DNA of 64,000 nucleotides, taken from the NCBI GenBank assembly GCA_024229515.1, contig JAAESI010000331.1, positions 62,001 to 126,000 on the forward strand. The letters are read 5' to 3'. Position numbers and translations under genes: made by a program. Positions within the stretch are counted from its first letter, which is position 1, and every line of letters starts with the position of its first letter. This document shows positions 61,329 through 64,000 of this stretch, one piece after another. Source of the DNA: Pseudomonadota bacterium. Lineage in GTDB: Bacteria; Myxococcota_A; UBA796; UBA9615. Below the pieces are notes generated by a model, which saw nothing but the letters and a program-made list of their open reading frames with translations, had not been told where the DNA came from and ran no database searches.

Positions 61329-62119
61329 CCCTCGATCCGAGCACCCTCCGGGACGCTGTCGCCGCCGCCACGTCGGCCGCGAAGGCCGCCGCCGACGGAC
61401 CGATCATGTCGCTGTTCCGCTCCCCTGCCCTGCGGGTCGAGACCAAGGACGACGCATCCCCGGTCTCCGAGGCCGACAAGGCCGCCGAGGAAGTGATCCG
61501 CGAGCACCTCGGGGCGCGCTTCCCCGACATCCCCGTCTTCGGCGAAGAAGGTGGATACGACGGCCCCGCGGACAGCCCCCTGCGGTGGGTCGTCGACCCG
61601 ATCGACGGCACCATCGCCTTCATCCGCGGCGTGCCCCTGTTCGGCACCATCATCGCGCTGGAGGAGATCGCCACGGGGGAGACGCTGGCGGGGGTGATCC
61701 ACCTGCCGGGCCTGGGAGAGACCTACGCCGCGGCGAAGGGCCAGGGCTGCACCTGCAACGGCGACGTCGTTCGGGTCACCGACGGCTCGGCGTCAGGACC
61801 GCGCCTCGTCTCGGCCGGCGACCGCGCCTGGTTCGAGGAGGCGGGCGTGGCCGACGCCCACGACAAGCTAACCGCCTCGACCCCCTTCCTACGCGGCTAC
61901 ACCGATTGCTTCGGCCACGCGATGGTGCTGCGCGGCGCGGTCTCGGTGATGGTGGACCCCGGGCTCGCCCCCTGGGATCTGGCCGCCACGCGCGTGCTCG
62001 TCCCCGAAGCGGGGGGGCGGTTCTGGTCGCGCCCCTCGGCGTTGCCGGGGAAGGTCGACGCCATGCTTGGTTCGGATGCAGCCGTCGGCGAAGTGCTCGC
62101 CAGCCTCGGCTGGAGCTAG
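61325..62119 (+). CDS. inositol monophosphatase-family phosphatase (HisN/SuhB-like)
   Basis: 264 residues. The family set is present: KDDASPVSEADKAAE (D-x-S-x-x-D), GEEGGY (metal Glu), DPIDGTIAFIRG (metal Asp, DPIDGT), and PWDLAATRVLVPEAGG (WDxAA). The GTIAFIRG variant and short length fit histidinol-phosphate phosphatases (HisN) as well as SuhB-like enzymes. It is coupled to the Fe-ADH by overlap, which is unusual for a housekeeping phosphatase, so a pathway-specific phosphate ester is possible. The stop TAG forms a shared CTAG with the convergent gene. Confidence 0.85.
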   Translation: MTLDPSTLRDAVAAATSAAKAAADGPIMSLFRSPALRVETKDDASPVSEADKAAEEVIREHLGARFPDIPVFGEEGGYDGPADSPLRWVVDPIDGTIAFIRGVPLFGTIIALEEIATGETLAGVIHLPGLGETYAAAKGQGCTCNGDVVRVTDGSASGPRLVSAGDRAWFEEAGVADAHDKLTASTPFLRGYTDCFGHAMVLRGAVSVMVDPGLAPWDLAATRVLVPEAGGRFWSRPSALPGKVDAMLGSDAAVGEVLASLGWS

Positions 62120-63003
62120 CTCCTCAGCAGCCCCGCGGCGATGTTGATCGCGTCAGGGGGGACAGTCGCCCGCACCGCCACGCGCGATCGGCCGCCGCCG
62201 AAACGCCACCCGGCCCGAACCACTTCGCCGTGGTACCGGAGCGTCTGGTTGGACTCTCCCTGGACGTCGACCCGGACCTCGACGACCGCCCCCTTGGGCA
62301 GACGCTCGCCCCAGGTGCGGAGGTGGAGTTCGTCTCCGAGCACCCGCTCCAACTCGGCTTCCACCGAGCTGCCCCCGACCATCAACGTCGTCGACCAGGT
62401 CGCGGGTGGGGGAGCCGGCTCCTCGGCGACGGCCGTGAACGAACCGGTCGTCAGGGGTTCGACCGCCGGCGCCCGCTCGAACGACTCGGTCGAAGCGGTC
62501 TCCGCCAGGCTGTCGTAGTCCGGAAGCTCGAAGCTCGAGGAGGTCGTGCCCAGCACCTCGTAGCCGTCGACGGGGCCATCGGGGTGCGCCCGTGCGAGCG
62601 GGTCGCGAAAGAGCCGGACGGTGAATGGGGTCGAGAGGAAGTGCTGCACGCCAAGACCGCGAACCGCGGTCACCTCCGGGCTCGAGACGGCGTAGGTCGA
62701 GCTGGTGGCGACGACCACGAGGTCAGCTGCGGACGGGCTCGTGGCGAGGATGCGGAGCACCTCCTCCGCGGCCAGATCGGAGAGGCCGACGTTCAGCAGG
62801 AGCAGCGCCGGCTGCTGCTCGGCGATCGCCTCCAGCGCGGCCGCCCCGGTGGTCACCCGCTCCAGGTCGTAACCCAGCAGATCGAGCATGCCCATCGCGA
62901 TCTCCGCGGCGGCGGGGTCTGGCTCGACCACGAGCGCCAGCGGGCGGCTGAAAAGCCGGGGCAGACGCGTACCTGGGCCCGTCGTTGGGTTCTGCTCCAT
63001 CAC
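62116..63003 (-). CDS. pseudo-receiver and PilZ-like fusion protein
   Basis: 295 residues. The N-terminal ~120 residues have the CheY fold order (ALVVEPDPAAAE, ALLLLNVGLSD, VVVATSSTY), but the phosphoacceptor Asp is Asn (LLLLNV), so it cannot be phosphorylated in the normal way. The Thr/Ser switch and Lys are replaced (HFLSTPF). A Pro/Ser/Thr linker joins a ~90-residue C-terminal PilZ-like beta-barrel (KGAVVEVRVDVQG, RYHGEVVRAGW, RVAVRATV) that lacks RxxxR. It may be a locked scaffold between motility or c-di-GMP circuits. Start ATG 63003 or 63000. Confidence 0.65.
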   Translation of the reverse strand: MMEQNPTTGPGTRLPRLFSRPLALVVEPDPAAAEIAMGMLDLLGYDLERVTTGAAALEAIAEQQPALLLLNVGLSDLAAEEVLRILATSPSAADLVVVATSSTYAVSSPEVTAVRGLGVQHFLSTPFTVRLFRDPLARAHPDGPVDGYEVLGTTSSSFELPDYDSLAETASTESFERAPAVEPLTTGSFTAVAEEPAPPPATWSTTLMVGGSSVEAELERVLGDELHLRTWGERLPKGAVVEVRVDVQGESNQTLRYHGEVVRAGWRFGGGRSRVAVRATVPPDAINIAAGLLRS

Positions 63004-63054
63004 CCTCTTTCATCGACAGTCTGGGGGAGTTCCTGAGCCTCCGGCAGGGAATTC

Positions 63055-63068
63055 TCGTAATTATACGA
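63055..63068. promoter_or_regulatory. palindromic site TCGTA-ATTA-TACGA with TATAAT on the minus strand
   Basis: It lies in the 141-base divergent gap between the pseudo-receiver gene and the next plus-strand gene. The 5-bp arms are perfect. On the minus strand it contains a consensus TATAAT 57 bases before the pseudo-receiver start, but no fitting -35. It could be both promoter and operator. Confidence 0.35.
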
Positions 63069-63144
63069 TCGAACTGGACCTCGCTTCCGGTCCGTCCCAG
63101 GATGCAGATGAGGGTGGACCACCTGGGGGCCAGGAGTCCGAGAC

Positions 63145-63369
63145 ATGCTGCGCACTGTCTTCTTGGGCGCGATCATCTCCTTGCTGCCGGTGGCGACCGC
63201 GATCGCGTGGCCGGATCCCAACCCCGACGACGGATTCGACACGGCGGATTGGAACTCGGACGAGTACGACGCCCTGTGGGTGAGCCTCAGCCGAGCTGAG
63301 GACGACGCCATCTCCATCAACACCCTGCTGGAAGCCAGCGACTGGCCCCTGCGGCGCCTCGACCGATGA
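63145..63369 (+). CDS. small secreted protein, 74 aa
   Basis: A Sec signal (VFLGAIISLLPVATAIA) precedes a ~53-residue acidic mature part with WPDPNPDDGFD and two Trp-rich turns. No family is recognised. It is coupled with the next gene (ATGA overlap). Confidence 0.5.
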   Translation: MLRTVFLGAIISLLPVATAIAWPDPNPDDGFDTADWNSDEYDALWVSLSRAEDDAISINTLLEASDWPLRRLDR

Positions 63370-63686
63370 GCGAGCAGCCCCAGACCCATGGCAAGCCAGC
63401 CGCCTGGCTCGCCTTCTTCGGCCTGCTGTTGGCGCTGGGGTCGATCCCCGCGCTGTACGACTGGCGCTTCGCGGGCGAGGACTGCACCACCCAGGACAGC
63501 CGCGTGCTGGCCGACGAGCCCGAGCGCGCGGCCCGGCTGGCCGACCGCCTCGCGGCGAACCCGACGCTGGCGGACTGCACGCTTCAGCGTCACGGGATGA
63601 CCCGCACCGACTACATCGATCTGATGGATGCGATCTCCGACAGCCAGGCGCTGTCGATCGCCTACGCCGAGGCGCGCAAGCGCTGA
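63366..63686 (+). CDS. small membrane-anchored protein, 106 aa
   Basis: One membrane segment at about 13-30, then a helical periplasmic domain with two Cys (C40 and C71 region: EDCTTQD and ADCTLQR), which may form a disulfide. ATG 63366 overlaps the preceding stop. It is convergent with the CIS hub gene, 4 bases apart. Function unknown. Confidence 0.55.
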   Translation: MSEQPQTHGKPAAWLAFFGLLLALGSIPALYDWRFAGEDCTTQDSRVLADEPERAARLADRLAANPTLADCTLQRHGMTRTDYIDLMDAISDSQALSIAYAEARKR

Positions 63687-63690
63687 GGGG

Positions 63691-64000
63691 CTACTCGCCC
63701 TCGCCGTCGGTGTTGCTGCAGAAGTCGAAGTCCGTGATGTAGCCCTGCGGGCCGATGATGTGCCGTGAGGCCACCACGTAGTACTTGCCGCTGTAGTCGC
63801 CGAACTGCTTCAGGTTCACCGTCGCCCCGGGCTTGATGTCGGGGTTGCCGCGGCTGCGGCCGGTGCCGGTGAGGAACTGCGAGGCGGTGCCCCCCAGGAG
63901 CGCCTTGGCCAGCTCGTTGGCCTCGCCCTGGTTGGCCACGGGGTAGTTCGTGACGTAGGCCTTGGAGGCGCCGAAGACGCCCTCGGCGATCTCGATGCCG
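63691..64000 (-). CDS. C-terminal part of a gpD/VgrG-like hub protein of the CIS (start outside window)
   Basis: The frame stays open to base 64000, so the N-terminus lies outside. The visible 102 residues match the end of phage late-control gene D / Afp8-type hub proteins: IAEGVFGASKAYVTNYPVANQGEANELAKALL, seen as GVFGASKAYVTNYPV and NQGEANELAKALL, then GNPDIKPGATVNLKQFGDYSGKYYVVASRH, seen as KPGATVNLKQFGDYSG, and GPQGYITDFDFC. The hub sits in the centre of the baseplate above the spike. It is the same strand as the 43-50 kb baseplate operon but 13 kb away, so the CIS locus is split. Confidence 0.8.
   Translation of the reverse strand, partial: GIEIAEGVFGASKAYVTNYPVANQGEANELAKALLGGTASQFLTGTGRSRGNPDIKPGATVNLKQFGDYSGKYYVVASRHIIGPQGYITDFDFCSNTDGEGE

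Noticed and set aside
1..64000. tRNA, rRNA, insertion sequences or prophage integrase
   Set aside because: No cloverleaf, rRNA motif, transposase or integrase sequence was seen on either strand.

Overview
The window is GC-rich DNA (codon third positions are nearly all G or C) from a Gram-negative bacterium. Many proteins start with a lipoprotein or Sec signal. There is an outer-membrane barrel candidate, a HmuY-like lipoprotein, a PilT ATPase, and several lipoproteins whose mature ends are long Asp runs. Tandem PilZ, FHA and vWA proteins, PPC-repeat lipoproteins and GTG starts with 1-4 bp overlaps fit an uncultured Myxococcota ('deltaproteobacterial') genome. That placement is inference; no rRNA, tRNA or marker gene is present to prove it. 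No CRISPR array, insertion sequence or tRNA was seen, and no gap without a gene exceeds about 300 bp.

Layout. 1-2.5 kb: two tandem GT-C-like membrane glycosyltransferases. 2.5-10.4 kb: a tight operon with a membrane FHA-like protein, a vWA protein, a small protein, a beta-solenoid spike-like protein and a 1383-aa Ala/Arg-rich low-complexity protein. 10.4-13.3 kb (minus): a membrane-anchored JAB/JAMM protease. 13.5-16.9 kb: two paralogous FHA-TM-lytic transglycosylase proteins. 16.9-23.7 kb: a double PilZ protein and a GldA/GldF/GldG-like ABC system with a lipoprotein. 23.6-27.9 kb (minus): a GT-C-like membrane protein, HmuY-like lipoprotein, DnaC-like loader and an unknown protein. 27.9-34.9 kb: a beta-barrel and two giant PPC-repeat lipoproteins, the second broken by a stop codon. 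34.9-37.9 kb (minus): an operon encoding E1-like, membrane RING-like, ubiquitin-like and E2-like proteins. 38-43.4 kb: c-type cytochrome lipoprotein, Tag glycosylase, an interrupted cNMP-binding gene, PilT, and small envelope genes. 43.4-50.6 kb (minus): a contractile-injection-system (CIS) baseplate operon (gp25, gpJ-like, tail protein I-like and two unassigned proteins). 51.7-57.2 kb: secreted RTX, transglutaminase, nuclease-like and phosphatase proteins. 57.2-62.1 kb: glutamine synthetase-like, aldehyde dehydrogenase, Fe-alcohol dehydrogenase and inositol-phosphatase-like genes, a Puu-like catabolic set. 63.7-64 kb (minus): the C-terminal end of a gpD/VgrG-like hub protein, so more CIS genes probably lie beyond the right edge.

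The most interesting feature is a complete eukaryote-like ubiquitin-type toolkit (E1, E2, Ubl, RING-like, JAMM) in one 28-kb stretch. It sits among FHA/vWA proteins, membrane-tethered peptidoglycan lyases, a spike-like protein and a phage-tail-like baseplate. A working model, which is inference, is a regulated cell-envelope or contractile machine whose parts are modified by a membrane-bound Ubl pathway and trimmed by the JAMM protease.

Four genes carry a single disrupting change (three in-frame stops, one 1-nt frameshift). Recognisable homologous sequence continues past each one, which points to assembly or sequencing errors or to very recent decay.
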